From Sabellastarte sp. h YS-2021 (Eukaryota > Annelida > Polychaeta > Sabellida > Sabellidae): a stretch of DNA of 64,000 nt. Below are positions 11,481-21,955 of this stretch, piece by piece (the stretch's first letter is position 1; each line of letters begins with the position of its first letter). The translations under genes and the position numbers were made by a program. The notes under the pieces were generated by a model. That model was given only the letters and a program-made list of their open reading frames with translations, searched no databases and was not told the origin of the DNA. Where the stretch lies: positions 46,598,332 to 46,662,331 of the forward strand of contig OZ024938.1 in the NCBI GenBank assembly GCA_964017235.1, given 5' to 3'.

Positions 11481-13577
11481 CTTGGAGTTGTCCACTCCTA
11501 GAGACCAGGCGTGGAGGTTGAGGTGCTGCGGGGAGCTGTGGAACACGAAGTTGTGGGACTGCTTGAGGAGTGTTGTCGACACCGGGAGTTGCAGAGGGAT
11601 CTCTGTTGAGAGCTGCACTAGGTCCCAAAACCAGGGCATCCCTGGCCAGCCTGGGGCTATTAGAATGATCAGGCAGGTGCACTGCCTGATTTTTTGGATC
11701 ACCCTGTGAAGGAGAGCCGTTGGAGGGTAAGCATAAGCAGTGAGACCCGTCCAGTCTATGTTTAGAGCATCTATGTCCCAGGCCTGGGGGTCTGGGATAG
11801 GAGACACGTACAGAGGGAGCTTGTGGTTCAGATGAGTGGCAAAGAGGTCCACGTGGGGAGTGAACCACTTTAGGCAGATCTGTTTGAACACCTGTGGATG
11901 AAGTGACCATTCGGTCGACTGGACCTGGTTCGACCTGGAAAGTAGGTCGGCCATCACATTCAGGCACCCTGGAATGTGCCTGGCTTTCAAGGTTATGTGA
12001 TAGTGGTGGCACCAGGTCATGAGTTTCCACAGGAGTGCGCACATCTCCGCCGAGTGTGTTCCCCCTTGTTTGTTTATGTAGGCTACCACAGTTGAGTTGT
12101 CCGTGGCAACGAGCACTGTTTGGTCCTGACACTGGTCTTTGAAGTGTCTGAGAGCCAGAGAGACAGCTTTTAATTCTAGGACGTTTATGTGAAGTCCTTT
12201 TTCCTGGAGAGACCACAGACCTTTGGTGGAACTTTGATCTAAGTGAGCGCCCCAACCTACGTTTGAGGCGTCGGTAAAGAGTTGGATACTGTGGTCTTTG
12301 GGATGAAGGTCTGCGCCTCTCATCACATTTGTAGGATTCTGCCACCAGTCCAGATGAGCAGAAATGACTTCTGTCCAGGGAAGGAGGCTGTCCAGCGACT
12401 GAGGAAATTTCCAGTGCTCTTTCAGGTGAAACTGAAACGGTCTCATGTGAAGGCGTCCCTCCGGGACCATCTTCTCCGTTGAGGCTAGCAACCCAATTAG
12501 AGACATCAAACATCTTGCAGTCAAAACATGTTTCGACTTGAGTCGTAGGATCAAATCCTGAAGTTTGAGCCATCTCTCTTGAGTGGGTTTTACAAGGGCT
12601 GAATCTAGGTGGTATTCGTAGCCCACGAACGAGAACACCTGAGTTGGTTTCAGTTCTGATTTCTCTTGGTTTATGATCCATCCCAAGGACTGGGTGAGAT
12701 CTACCACTGCCCGAGTGTTCACTAATGCTTCCTCCTGGGACTGAGACCTGATCAACCAGTCGTCCAGGTATTGGTGAAGTCTGAGTCCTCTGCTGAGGGC
12801 CATGAGTTTCACTTCTTTTACGACCATGGTGAATACCTGGGGGGCTGTGGCTAGTCCGAATGGGAGCGAGGTGAACTGGAACACCTGTGACCTGTGGCAA
12901 AATCTTAGGTACTTCCTTGAGTTTGGATGGATGGGGATGTGGAGGTAAGCGTCCGACAGATCTATTGACGCTACCCATTCCCCTGGAATCAGAGAAGTCC
13001 TGATGGACTCTGGCGTTTCCATTTTGAACTTTTCTACATGTAGAAAAGTGTTGAGCCTGCTTAGGTCTATTACTGGCCTCCACCTTTGGTGAGGCTTGGG
13101 TACAAGAAACAGGCGACTGTAAAACCCGAGAGATTTTACATTTTCCACCCTTTCGATAGCGTTCTTTAACAGGAGAGACTGGACGCAATCGGCCAAGGCT
13201 TGGTCTTTTTGAGGGGCCTTGTACTCTGACACAATCAGAGGAAATCTTATCAAGTTTGGCCTTGAGAGGAATGGCAGAACGTAGCCATTGGTGATGATAT
13301 TTAACACGTTGGCTGAGCAATTGTTTGCGTGCCAGTCTCTCCTGAAAGAACGGAGGCGACCTCCTACTGGTGGATTGATTGAGGCTTGATAGGAGTCATT
13401 GGGAAGAGGGGTTTCCACGCCCTTTTCCTCTGTTGTGGGGTCGAAAACGACCCCTGGAGCCTCTGAAGTTTGGTTTTCCTCTAGAAGAGGGAAACGAATA
13501 GTTGCTGCTTTGGGAGGAATTGCCCCCAAAGGGGCGTTTCCTGTAGGAGCCTCTTCTCTTATTGTGGTGGGAACCAC
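11340..13577 (-). CDS. DIRS reverse transcriptase / RNase H polyprotein
   Basis: A frame of 745 codons. RT spans about residues 100-345, with SIDLSDAY near 204 and the polymerase box YLDDWLI at 270. RNase H covers about 430-550: LFTDAS near 433, the glutamate in VLELKA, ATDNST near 491 and MADLLSR near 543. The following segment (about 575-652, with VDLFATHLN and APGWPGMPWFWDL) is conserved in DIRS elements and is often assigned to a methylase-like domain. The frame overlaps the Gag-like frame by about 180 bases. Confidence 0.9.
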   Translation of the reverse strand: MVPTTIREEAPTGNAPLGAIPPKAATIRFPLLEENQTSEAPGVVFDPTTEEKGVETPLPNDSYQASINPPVGGRLRSFRRDWHANNCSANVLNIITNGYVLPFLSRPNLIRFPLIVSEYKAPQKDQALADCVQSLLLKNAIERVENVKSLGFYSRLFLVPKPHQRWRPVIDLSRLNTFLHVEKFKMETPESIRTSLIPGEWVASIDLSDAYLHIPIHPNSRKYLRFCHRSQVFQFTSLPFGLATAPQVFTMVVKEVKLMALSRGLRLHQYLDDWLIRSQSQEEALVNTRAVVDLTQSLGWIINQEKSELKPTQVFSFVGYEYHLDSALVKPTQERWLKLQDLILRLKSKHVLTARCLMSLIGLLASTEKMVPEGRLHMRPFQFHLKEHWKFPQSLDSLLPWTEVISAHLDWWQNPTNVMRGADLHPKDHSIQLFTDASNVGWGAHLDQSSTKGLWSLQEKGLHINVLELKAVSLALRHFKDQCQDQTVLVATDNSTVVAYINKQGGTHSAEMCALLWKLMTWCHHYHITLKARHIPGCLNVMADLLSRSNQVQSTEWSLHPQVFKQICLKWFTPHVDLFATHLNHKLPLYVSPIPDPQAWDIDALNIDWTGLTAYAYPPTALLHRVIQKIRQCTCLIILIAPGWPGMPWFWDLVQLSTEIPLQLPVSTTLLKQSHNFVFHSSPQHLNLHAWSLGVDNSKNKASLWKWQRELLHLSGLQQGTSTNQSGPYLKNGAEIIRWISPHHL

Positions 13578-15486
13578 GAAAGGGCTTATTTTGGTAGGGT
13601 CCGAAACCCTGAGTATCTTTTGAGGTGCCTTTTTTGAGAAGGAAGTCCTCGCCTTCCTTCACTGACTGGGAGTTGAACAGGGAACGAGTCCAGAGAGAGG
13701 AATTCCTGAGCTCTTGACGTCTGGTTTCCCCTAATTGTGGCTGCAGATGGGACATTTCGGCTTCGCGTCTAAGCAAGCCGGAAGTTGCCATTGTGTAAAG
13801 TTCCCTTTGTAAAATATGGGCAAGGGATTTGCTCAGGCAGGTTATGGCCTTATGTTGAATAGTGAGGGTCTTCTCCCAGAGATCAAAGTAGTCATAGGCC
13901 TCATCATAACCACGTTTTACTGCTTTTTCAGGGTCGGCACCTTTCCTGACCTGGGACTTGACCTTCTTGAAGGTCTCTTTTAGTCCATAACGACACCTCC
14001 TCATGGTGGAGTTGCAGGAGGAGGATGTCTTGGCAAAAGTGGTCGTGAAATTCAACGTGGTTAAATTGTACCTTGCCTGTTGTTCTAAGTCCTTGAGGAC
14101 AGAGAGTGGGACCTTGCCTAAAGGGGCCCCCGAAGGTTTAGGAGAAATACAGATCTTAGCAAAGTCTGCATTTAATTCTTGGAGTTTCTCCGAAAAGCAA
14201 GGTTGTCCAACCTTGTACCACTTAGAAGTGGAAGGGGGGGGCTTTGGGTATTTGCCCTCTGCCAGGTTTGCAGCCATAAGGTCATTGTTGAATTTGTCAA
14301 AGGCATCTCTTATACCAGAGTTGAGGGGCAACATAGCTGATGGACCCGTAGGTCTCAGCTCCTGGACGGCCACCTCGTCATCGATACCTATGATAGCAGT
14401 AGCAGGTCTGGGGACTGAGTCCCTCGGATCAGGTAATTTGAGGATACGTCGAAAAGTATCTACCTCCTCCGCATATTGATTTGGGATGTCAGCCAAAGCT
14501 ACATCCCTATAGTAGGGCGGATCAAGGTCAATTTGAGGATGTTCCTGATCATCAGAGGCCATTCTCTGGGGCTTGGGAGACCTGTGTCTACGTCTAGGGG
14601 ACTGATCCTCCCCTGACGATGAGGGCAAATATGTGGACCTTGACTTATGTTTAGACTTGTCAGAGTGCTTTTTTGGTCTAGGATATGAGGGGCGATCATG
14701 ATCGGAATCAGATCCCGAACCTGAGATTGGAGCATGGCTAACCTTGTGAGAGGACGTCTTGGGACGAACAGACTGTGTATGTTCGGAAGAGCTAGGACGA
14801 ACGTCCGAACCTTGCTCGGCCTGAAGGCGAGGAGGAAGAGAAGGGCCATATTCAATATCCATGGGTTCTGAAGCACTGACAGAGGTCTGAGGTTCGGTGC
14901 GAACAGCCGAAGAGGCGAGCTTATCAGCCAGCCCTTGTTGAGATTTTAGGAAATCGTCACGCATAGATTTAAGGGCATCATAGATGTTGGCTTGAAAAGC
15001 ACCCAATTTCTGATCAAATTTGTGGTCCAGAGCCTTCTCTACAGAAGAATGGACTTTATGATGTAAGGCTATACTGGGCGTGGGAGGAACAGTACGCCCT
15101 GGTGTAGTAAGAGGCAAAGGATCGAAAGATAAGGGTCTGGGACGTGGAGGTGAAGTAAACAAATGATCGGCCGCAGCCTCAAGCTCGGCTTGCGATCCAG
15201 AAAACGATTCAAAAGAATCGCCAAGAACCTCGTCCCGATCTTTGTCCGAAGCCTGTGAAGTGGGATGTTTTTTCTTGTATCGTCTTCTGTTAGCAATTTT
15301 AGTGGACTGTTCGTCTGTGAAAGACGCACAGATTTGACAAGTACCAGCTTTTGTAACACACAGATCATCGCCCTTCCCAGCATCTCTGCAGGAGGGACAA
15401 TAGCCATGACTGTCGAACGGCTGACAGAAATGATTGCATTTGCTGGATCTGGGTTTATCTTTAGAAGACTGGTGGGCGGTGGCCAT
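13396..15486 (-). CDS. DIRS Gag-like protein
   Basis: A frame of 696 codons opening the element. Near the N-terminus are paired cysteines (CNHFC, CPSC, CQIC) that could bind zinc. The middle is Ser/Pro/Arg-rich and low complexity. The C-terminus is rich in Arg, Gly and Ser, as expected for nucleic-acid binding. Position and composition support a Gag role; sequence alone does not prove it. The ATG lies about 420 bases inside the right end. Confidence 0.7.
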   Translation of the reverse strand: MATAHQSSKDKPRSSKCNHFCQPFDSHGYCPSCRDAGKGDDLCVTKAGTCQICASFTDEQSTKIANRRRYKKKHPTSQASDKDRDEVLGDSFESFSGSQAELEAAADHLFTSPPRPRPLSFDPLPLTTPGRTVPPTPSIALHHKVHSSVEKALDHKFDQKLGAFQANIYDALKSMRDDFLKSQQGLADKLASSAVRTEPQTSVSASEPMDIEYGPSLPPRLQAEQGSDVRPSSSEHTQSVRPKTSSHKVSHAPISGSGSDSDHDRPSYPRPKKHSDKSKHKSRSTYLPSSSGEDQSPRRRHRSPKPQRMASDDQEHPQIDLDPPYYRDVALADIPNQYAEEVDTFRRILKLPDPRDSVPRPATAIIGIDDEVAVQELRPTGPSAMLPLNSGIRDAFDKFNNDLMAANLAEGKYPKPPPSTSKWYKVGQPCFSEKLQELNADFAKICISPKPSGAPLGKVPLSVLKDLEQQARYNLTTLNFTTTFAKTSSSCNSTMRRCRYGLKETFKKVKSQVRKGADPEKAVKRGYDEAYDYFDLWEKTLTIQHKAITCLSKSLAHILQRELYTMATSGLLRREAEMSHLQPQLGETRRQELRNSSLWTRSLFNSQSVKEGEDFLLKKGTSKDTQGFGPYQNKPFRGSHHNKRRGSYRKRPFGGNSSQSSNYSFPSSRGKPNFRGSRGRFRPHNRGKGRGNPSSQ

Positions 15487-15744
15487 GTTTTAATGCAATA
15501 AAATATGAAATACTCCGAACCGTAGATTCGAGCAGTACTAGTGTAGTGGCGAGCACACAACACGTGAAATAAGAAGACGTTAAAACTGACAAAATAAAGC
15601 ACCGGAAGTGCTGAAAATTAGGTATAAGATTCTATACTGCTAAATAAGGGAAAAGCCGAATTATGGACGAATGACAAACAATATATCCAGAGATATAATA
15701 GAAAACAGCTTTGAAGACTTAGCAGAGCATCCAATATGGCGGCG

Positions 15745-15908
15745 ACCAACGAAAAGGAGGCGGATACACAGGAAGTGATGACGTCACGACAACCTATGAG
15801 GCCGAACCAACTACATGCTTGTTTTTCTCGAGCGTTGGTCGTCTGTGCCTCGCGGCAACCAGTAAAGCATTCAGTCCCACATGGTAAGCTATTGTAGCGC
15901 AATAAAAT
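15745..15908. repeat. DIRS right inverted terminal repeat
   Basis: Inverted copy of the left end. It ends tgtagcgcaataaaat, which is also found in the internal complementary region. Confidence 0.85.
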
Positions 15909-15969
15909 AATAACTTAATAAGGTAACCACAAAGTTTGCATAAAAACACATTCTCCTAAATATTCTTCC

Positions 15970-17870
15970 GTTGATTTGCTCAAATAAAATATGAAGAAAT
16001 CCCTAATAATCTTGTGACATCATGAATATCAATGATCTGCAAATTTTGATCTTTCAGCAGCCTTTATATTGATAATATATAGTTAGAATGTTAGGAAACC
16101 TCAAAGGATTCTGTGACCTCATTTGCTATCTACCAATTCATGAATATTTATGAGCTATACAAGTGCATTTGCAAATTTGAAGTAGTTAATCTTCAAACAG
16201 ACTTTTTAAGACTATATTGTTAGAAAATCCCATAGGATTCCATAACCTCATATACTATGTATTCATGAATATTAATGAGTTGTACAAGTCCATTTGAGAA
16301 TTTGAAGTATTGGTTCTTTAACCAGACTCTTTATTAAGATATTGTTAGGTAACTACACTTAAATCCGTGACATTATATATTTTCCATGCATACACAAATA
16401 TTAACTAGACCTATCGCATCGGAGAACCAATGCAAATTGTATCCACCAGAAAGAAAACTCACCAAAGCCATTTTAACATTGCTTAACCTTGAAGGAGAAG
16501 CCCAAGGTGAAATCTGACCATATCAAAAGATTCTTAGCCCATGATTTCCTATTGGTTGGTGTGACACTGCAAACCTCTAGGAATACGAATAAGCAAGATA
16601 TAAACACTGTTTATTTTGGCAATCCTCATTTGACCTTGAAAGAGGGGCCAAAGGTCAAATCCGATCACACCAAAAGATTCCCAGCCCATGATTTCCTAGA
16701 TTTTGGTTTACCATTCCAAACCTCTAGGACCAATAATAAGCGAGTTATAAGCACTTTTAAGTTTGGCTATCCGCGTTTGATCTTGATGGAGGGTCCAAGG
16801 TCAAATACAACCACAGCAATAGATTCTTTGCCCATGATTTTGTGTAGGATTGTTTACCATGCCAAACCTCTAGGACCAATAATAAGAAAGTTATAAGCAC
16901 TTTTAAGTTTGGCTATCCTCGTTTGACCTTGAAGGAGGGGTCCAAGGTCATATCTGACCACACCAAATGATTCCCAGCCCATGATTTGCTGTAGGTTGTT
17001 TTACCATCCCATGCCTCTAGGACCAATAATAAGCACGCTATAAGCACATATAAGTTTGGCTATGCTCATTTGACCTTGAAGGAGGGGTCCAAAGTCAAAT
17101 CCGGCCACACCAAAAGATTCCCAGCCCATGATCTCATGTAGGTTGGTTTACCATCGCAAACCTCTAGGACCAACAATAAACGAGTTATAAGCACTTTTAA
17201 GTTTGGCTATCCTCATTTAACCTTGAAGGAGGAGTCCAAGGTCAAATCCGATCACACCAAAAGACTCCCAGCCCATGATTTCCTATAGGTTGGTTTCCCA
17301 TCCCAAACCTCTAGGACCGATAATAAGCGAGTTATAAGCACTTTTAGGTTTGGCTATCCTCGTTTGACCTTGAAGGAGGGGTCCAAGGTCAAATCTGACC
17401 ACACCAAAAGATTCCCAGCCCATGATTTCCTATAGGTTGGTTTCCCATCCTAAACCTCTAGAACCAATAATAAGCAAGTTATAAAATTGCCAGTAACTCT
17501 GCGGAGTCAAAAGTTTTGTTGAAATTGTTCTATCTCACACTGTATCAAAGATAAATGTTTTTTTATGCGTCTTATGCTGAAATTCAAGATGGCGGCCAAA
17601 ACTGGCGGGAAAACAATTCTTGAAAAGAGTGACACATCACACTGCAGATACTGCCCCGTTTTTGAGATGTGTTTTTCTGTATTTTACGCTGAAATTCAAG
17701 ATGGCTGAAAAAATATTGGGAAAACTCTTTTTGGGAAAAGTCGCCAGATGACTCTACGGATACCCTTGGGGTCAAAAATTTTGCCAAAATCGCAACACAG
17801 CTGAGATATTTAAGATTTTTCATTTTCAGTGTTAAGAAAAATCATGGTGTTAAGTAAAAAAGTAAATAAC
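15970..17870 (+). mobile_element. Pearl-like element with two tandem cores
   Basis: First part (about 15990-16400): three diverged units of about 145 bp with tcatgaatattaatgag-type phrases. Second part: leader taactagacctatcgcatcg at 16397, then units starting at 16481, 16628, 16775, 16921, 17068, 17215 and 17362, that is, spacing 147, 147, 146, 147, 147, 147. A tail with tcaagatggcggcc ends near 17870. It starts about 60 bases from the DIRS right end. The Helitron relationship is inference. Confidence 0.65.
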
Positions 17871-19199
17871 TCGGCCATTGTGTATTGAATCACTTCCAAC
17901 AGTTAATGATTTACAGACATCTATATAACAAACCAACTTGACAGATTAATGTTAATAGGTGAAGCGCTTATTAAGTTATCTTCCGGACAAGTACACTCCT
18001 TTTAAAAACATGTTTTTGATCATGTGACTTCTCTAATTGGTTGAAATGTCATGACACCATATTCAGAAATTTTTACAAGGGCTACTGCATACATGTGCTA
18101 AATTTGAAGAGAATCTGCCCAGTGGCTGCTGAACTATAAGCAACAGTTGTGGGATGCTTAATAAGCCGCATGCACTGAGAATGAGGGATGGGTTGGTAGG
18201 CCTGGTATCTCAGTATCGAGAGCATTTTAATGAAATATCCCGAGATGAGATTTTACAACCGCCACTTCGCTTGTTAGCACATATAATGGAAGGAAAAATT
18301 TAACATACTGGGAACAAACCCCAAATCTGAAGAAATTATAAGCTTTTATCGAATATTTTTGTGCATTTTGCAGACTTTTATAACGATTATGTTAAGCAGA
18401 ACTGCCATGTTTTGGTTATAATACTTTATAACCTTAATTTCACTTATCAAAACATATAATTGAAGGTAAACTTTGTCTGAAAATATTGGAAACAAACCAG
18501 AAATCTGAAGAAATTCTGCATATTTATCTCATATTTTCTGTATATATGGACTATTATTGTGATGTCGTTAAGAGGAACGTCCATGTTTGGTTTGGGTGTA
18601 TTAAAATGTGGAATCCCGGAATCAGTATGGTTTTGCATTGGAAACCTCCCAATATACACATTTTCTGTACCGACCAATCCCTACTGAGAATACCAGCTTG
18701 AATTGGAAATGAGTTACAAAAAGTTGTGTGAATCGATTAACAATTTGTGCTAAACAATTTTAGTGCAAACAATCTATTATTCAATAATAATATAGTAAAC
18801 AAACTGGTACTTTCTGTTTACATGAAAAATGGGTGAAATAGAGTCTCTTTTTTTCTTGTAAACTACACTCTTGCTTGCATGTCTCATTGAAGGTATGATC
18901 ACCATTTTGTTCTTTATTCATTTAATTAAGAAACAGGTTAAAGATTGAATATATAATTCAATTAAAATGTACTGAGTACAACATAACCAAGAATTTAAAG
19001 GTTTGGTTCAACAATAAAATGCTTGTTTATTAGCATCGGAAAACAGAATTTTAATAAACTGGTAAATCAGGAGTGTATTCATATAATGACCACTTTCTTG
19101 TGATTTTTATTTAAGTGCGAGCTCTAGCAAGTCTCGTGTTTGTAGCGATCACTTTTTTCCATTTGTTTTGTTGTCTCCGGACTTTCATCAAATGTGGCA
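17871..19199. other. Intergenic, with a diverged duplication
   Basis: A segment of about 180 bp is repeated: aaatctgaagaaatt at 18330 and again at 18500, with related sequence after each. No gene was recognised. Confidence 0.4.
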
Positions 19200-19202
19200 C
19201 AG

Positions 19203-19295
19203 CGTGATGAGTACCTGTATCTTCACTGAAGTTAAGCAGGGATGGGCTACATTACTACTGGGATGGATGACCGCTTCAGTGCACTACTTGTGTCT
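19203..19295 (+). mobile_element. 5S rRNA-derived sequence (SINE3-type head or 5S pseudogene)
   Basis: Contains gaagttaagcaggg and gggatggatgaccgc at almost the spacing they have in 5S rRNA (the A and C boxes of the internal promoter). The 5' part of 5S is poorly kept and no complete gene is present. SINE3-type elements use such a 5S head. No clear tail was found. Confidence 0.6.
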
Positions 19296-21248
19296 CTGAT
19301 GGCTTTGCAGCTCACGCTAGTAGACCAAAACCAATTTTCGCCTTGTTAATTCAAAAGATCAGAATATATATTACAGGTACGCATTCATTAAGACACGACT
19401 GTTAAGCATGATTGTAAATATGTAACCTCATCCAGCAAGTGTCGTGACTTATATGCTCAATGACTTCATGCAATAGAAATTCCATATTTTCTGATAAGTC
19501 AAATAATGGTAAATTATTGGATTAATGACTGATATATGCATTTTAATACCTCAATCTCAGAAAAAAAAATTGGATAAAAGTTTATTATTTCTTCAGACTT
19601 GAGGCTTCGAGTCTCTTTTAACCTTTCCTTCAATTGTGTGGCTACACCTGTGAGATGAGGGTTGTAAAGTTTCATCATCGTACTTCAGTAAAATGCTCTT
19701 TATACCAAAATGCCACAGCCTGCTACCATCCCAAATTTTTACAGCAACTGTCTGAGCTGTACTGTGGGTTTACTGCTCCCTGCCATAACTTGGCACAACA
19801 TGGACACAAAAAGCTTGTCGTTATTTCACGCTTAATACTGTTGATTTGTACTGTGAAAATATGCCCCGACTAAAGTGCAAGCTATAAACAAACTTTAAGC
19901 AAGATTAATCAAAATAATATTTTACCGTACTTTCTCAACTCAGCAAAAGGTACAAGTGGAAAGTCCCAGAGACATTTAAGATATTTCTGATGTAAGTTCC
20001 ACTTTCTTATTTGGTATGCGAACATGCAGCAAGAAATACCCACAATTTTTCTTTAGATCATTTACTTTTTTCCATGATTATAGTCGAACTGGATCCCATT
20101 CACGTGTTACAGTATCCATCAGAATGGCTAAAGGGAACAGGTAACAACATATAACCTACACATACAAATAATGCAATTGCTTTTAAGAATGAAAACAAAC
20201 ACAAGTACACATATTATATAGCGGGCGATAATTGGTAGAGGGGCAGTAGGGCGCCAGGCATGGGCGATAATATAATAATTTCAGATATATCGCGAAAATG
20301 TACCAAAATCACATATAGTGAAGACACTGTCTTACTACTGGATCTTTACTACATTAAATACATAACAGTTACATTAGTTTTATCTGTAATAAAAGCAGAT
20401 ATTTACAAACCACACCCACAGAGGAAACATACTGGCGAATACTAAAAGTATGAGAGTAACTAAAGGTAAAACATGGGGTATCTTCTTAAATTGGGACTGA
20501 TATTTTGGAGGGCCGCCTATTTTGGACAAAGTCCGTATTTTTATGAAATGTAGGTTTTCATCACATCCCACTCACAGCTGATGAGATTAACCCATCACTT
20601 GAAAGCTAATGAAATTAGATTTCAAGGCAACAGATTAGCAAGGATACTGTATAGACTAGCTCTGAATCTAACTGTATTTTCTCATTAGCCAATACATTAG
20701 GGAATCTAGTTCTACAGTGTTAAAGGTTTTCTATTTCACAAATTGTCAAAGTCGAATTAATGTAATTTTTTGTTTTGTTTTTTCCTATCGAATGTTGTTA
20801 TGTCTTCTACAGCATATGTTTGTTTGGTTGTCTGAAAAATATGACCCATGCATGAAACAAATATTTCAATTTTTTTGGTGATCCGGATTTGGATTAATGA
20901 ATGATTTAAATAAAGCCATATTGGAGGTGTTGGGCTTTTGTAGAGGTATCCACTCTCTGGGTGCACATTTTAAATAGAAATCAACAAGAATTAAAAATAT
21001 GTGTATTGTAATTTTCATGTTGGCATGACTCTGAAAGTTGATAAGAACAAGATTAGAGTAAGAACTGGAGTGGAGAGGGATGAGAAAATTACAATAAAAA
21101 ATTTAAAACCCAAAGGACAGAAAAATGTCAGCATCACAGAGAAGCATTTCCAATAAAGGTTCTAGGGTGGATATTTTTGTACCCCTAGTTTATAACATTC
21201 TATGCTTGCCTCTTGAATTAAGTAAAAAACAAATTTGCTTAAATCTTG
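19296..21248. other. Intergenic, little recognised
   Basis: A solo end (ggcgataattggtag then gcagta, about 20224-20250) matches the right end of the element at 37765-38009. No gene was seen. Confidence 0.4.
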
Positions 21249-21955
21249 CCCAGATAACATTCCACTGGTGACCCAACAGCTTATGGTCGGTAGATTTTGC
21301 CACTGTTGGCCTACCGGTGGTTTTTGGTTGTATAATTAGCAGTGTGCCATCGTTGGGCCAACGGTGGCTTTCCAACTAATCTTCATGTCTGTAGAATTTG
21401 CCACTGGTGGGCCACTGGTTGTTTTTGTTCAAGAATGCGCTGAGCAATAATAAGGGGTTTTGGGAAACTTAGTAAAAATTTATTCATAAGTGTGTGTCTA
21501 ATAATGAATTTTCAGTGAGCCTACAATTTTTAACTTACTATTTAACAATTTTAGACATACAAACAATATTATTATAATAAATTTACAATACAATAGTTGT
21601 CACTGGACATATTATAATTTTATCAATGAATTATGGAATATCACATTAGGACTCCCATCCATTATTTATGTACGACTGATTACATCATTGGTCATGTGAC
21701 TTATCATTGATTCCTTAGCTAAGATTTGACCAAATCCTGTCAGTCATTTGCCTTATCCACAAATGGCCACATAACTAAAGGCTGCAATCTGATTGGCTGA
21801 TGGTATTGCAGAATTTTAACCAGCATATTGCCACCGTTGGGCCAACATTGGCCAATGGACAAAAAGTTGGTAACCCACCAGTGGCAGCCCATGGTTGGTC
21901 AACTGATTTGTCGCTGGTTGCCCACCTTTGGGCCACCAGTGGACTGTTATCTGGG
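21249..21955. mobile_element. Inverted-repeat element with iterated CCACTGGTGGGCC motif
   Basis: The ends are CCCAGATAACATTCCACTGG on the left and its near-perfect inverse on the right (ccagtggactgttatctggg). Each end region holds several more copies of the gtgggccactggtgg / ccgttgggccaacg motif. The AT-rich middle has no coding frame. No transposase was found and no target-site duplication is clear. Confidence 0.75.

Larger units (their letters stand above)
9594..15908 (-). mobile_element. DIRS retroelement, looks whole
   Basis: About 6.3 kb. Its ends are inverted copies of about 150 bases: 9640-9790 matches 15745-15895 in reverse complement. Three long minus-strand frames follow the DIRS order: Gag-like, RT/RNase H, tyrosine recombinase. 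An internal complementary region at about 9840-9947 carries the two termini joined back to back. There is no target-site duplication; both ends share AAAT, as expected for recombinase-mediated insertion of a circle. The open frames and near-identical ends suggest a young copy. Confidence 0.9.

Noticed and set aside
11460-13320. Upstream part of the 965-codon open frame that ends in the recombinase
   Set aside because: It reads opposite the conserved RT frame in another phase and shows no domain. Only the C-terminal part is coding.
14003-14479. 158-codon plus-strand frame
   Set aside because: Antisense shadow of the DIRS Gag-like frame.
16489-16896. 135-codon frame with internal repeats
   Set aside because: Translation of the 147-bp array; since 147 is divisible by three, the frame stays open by chance.
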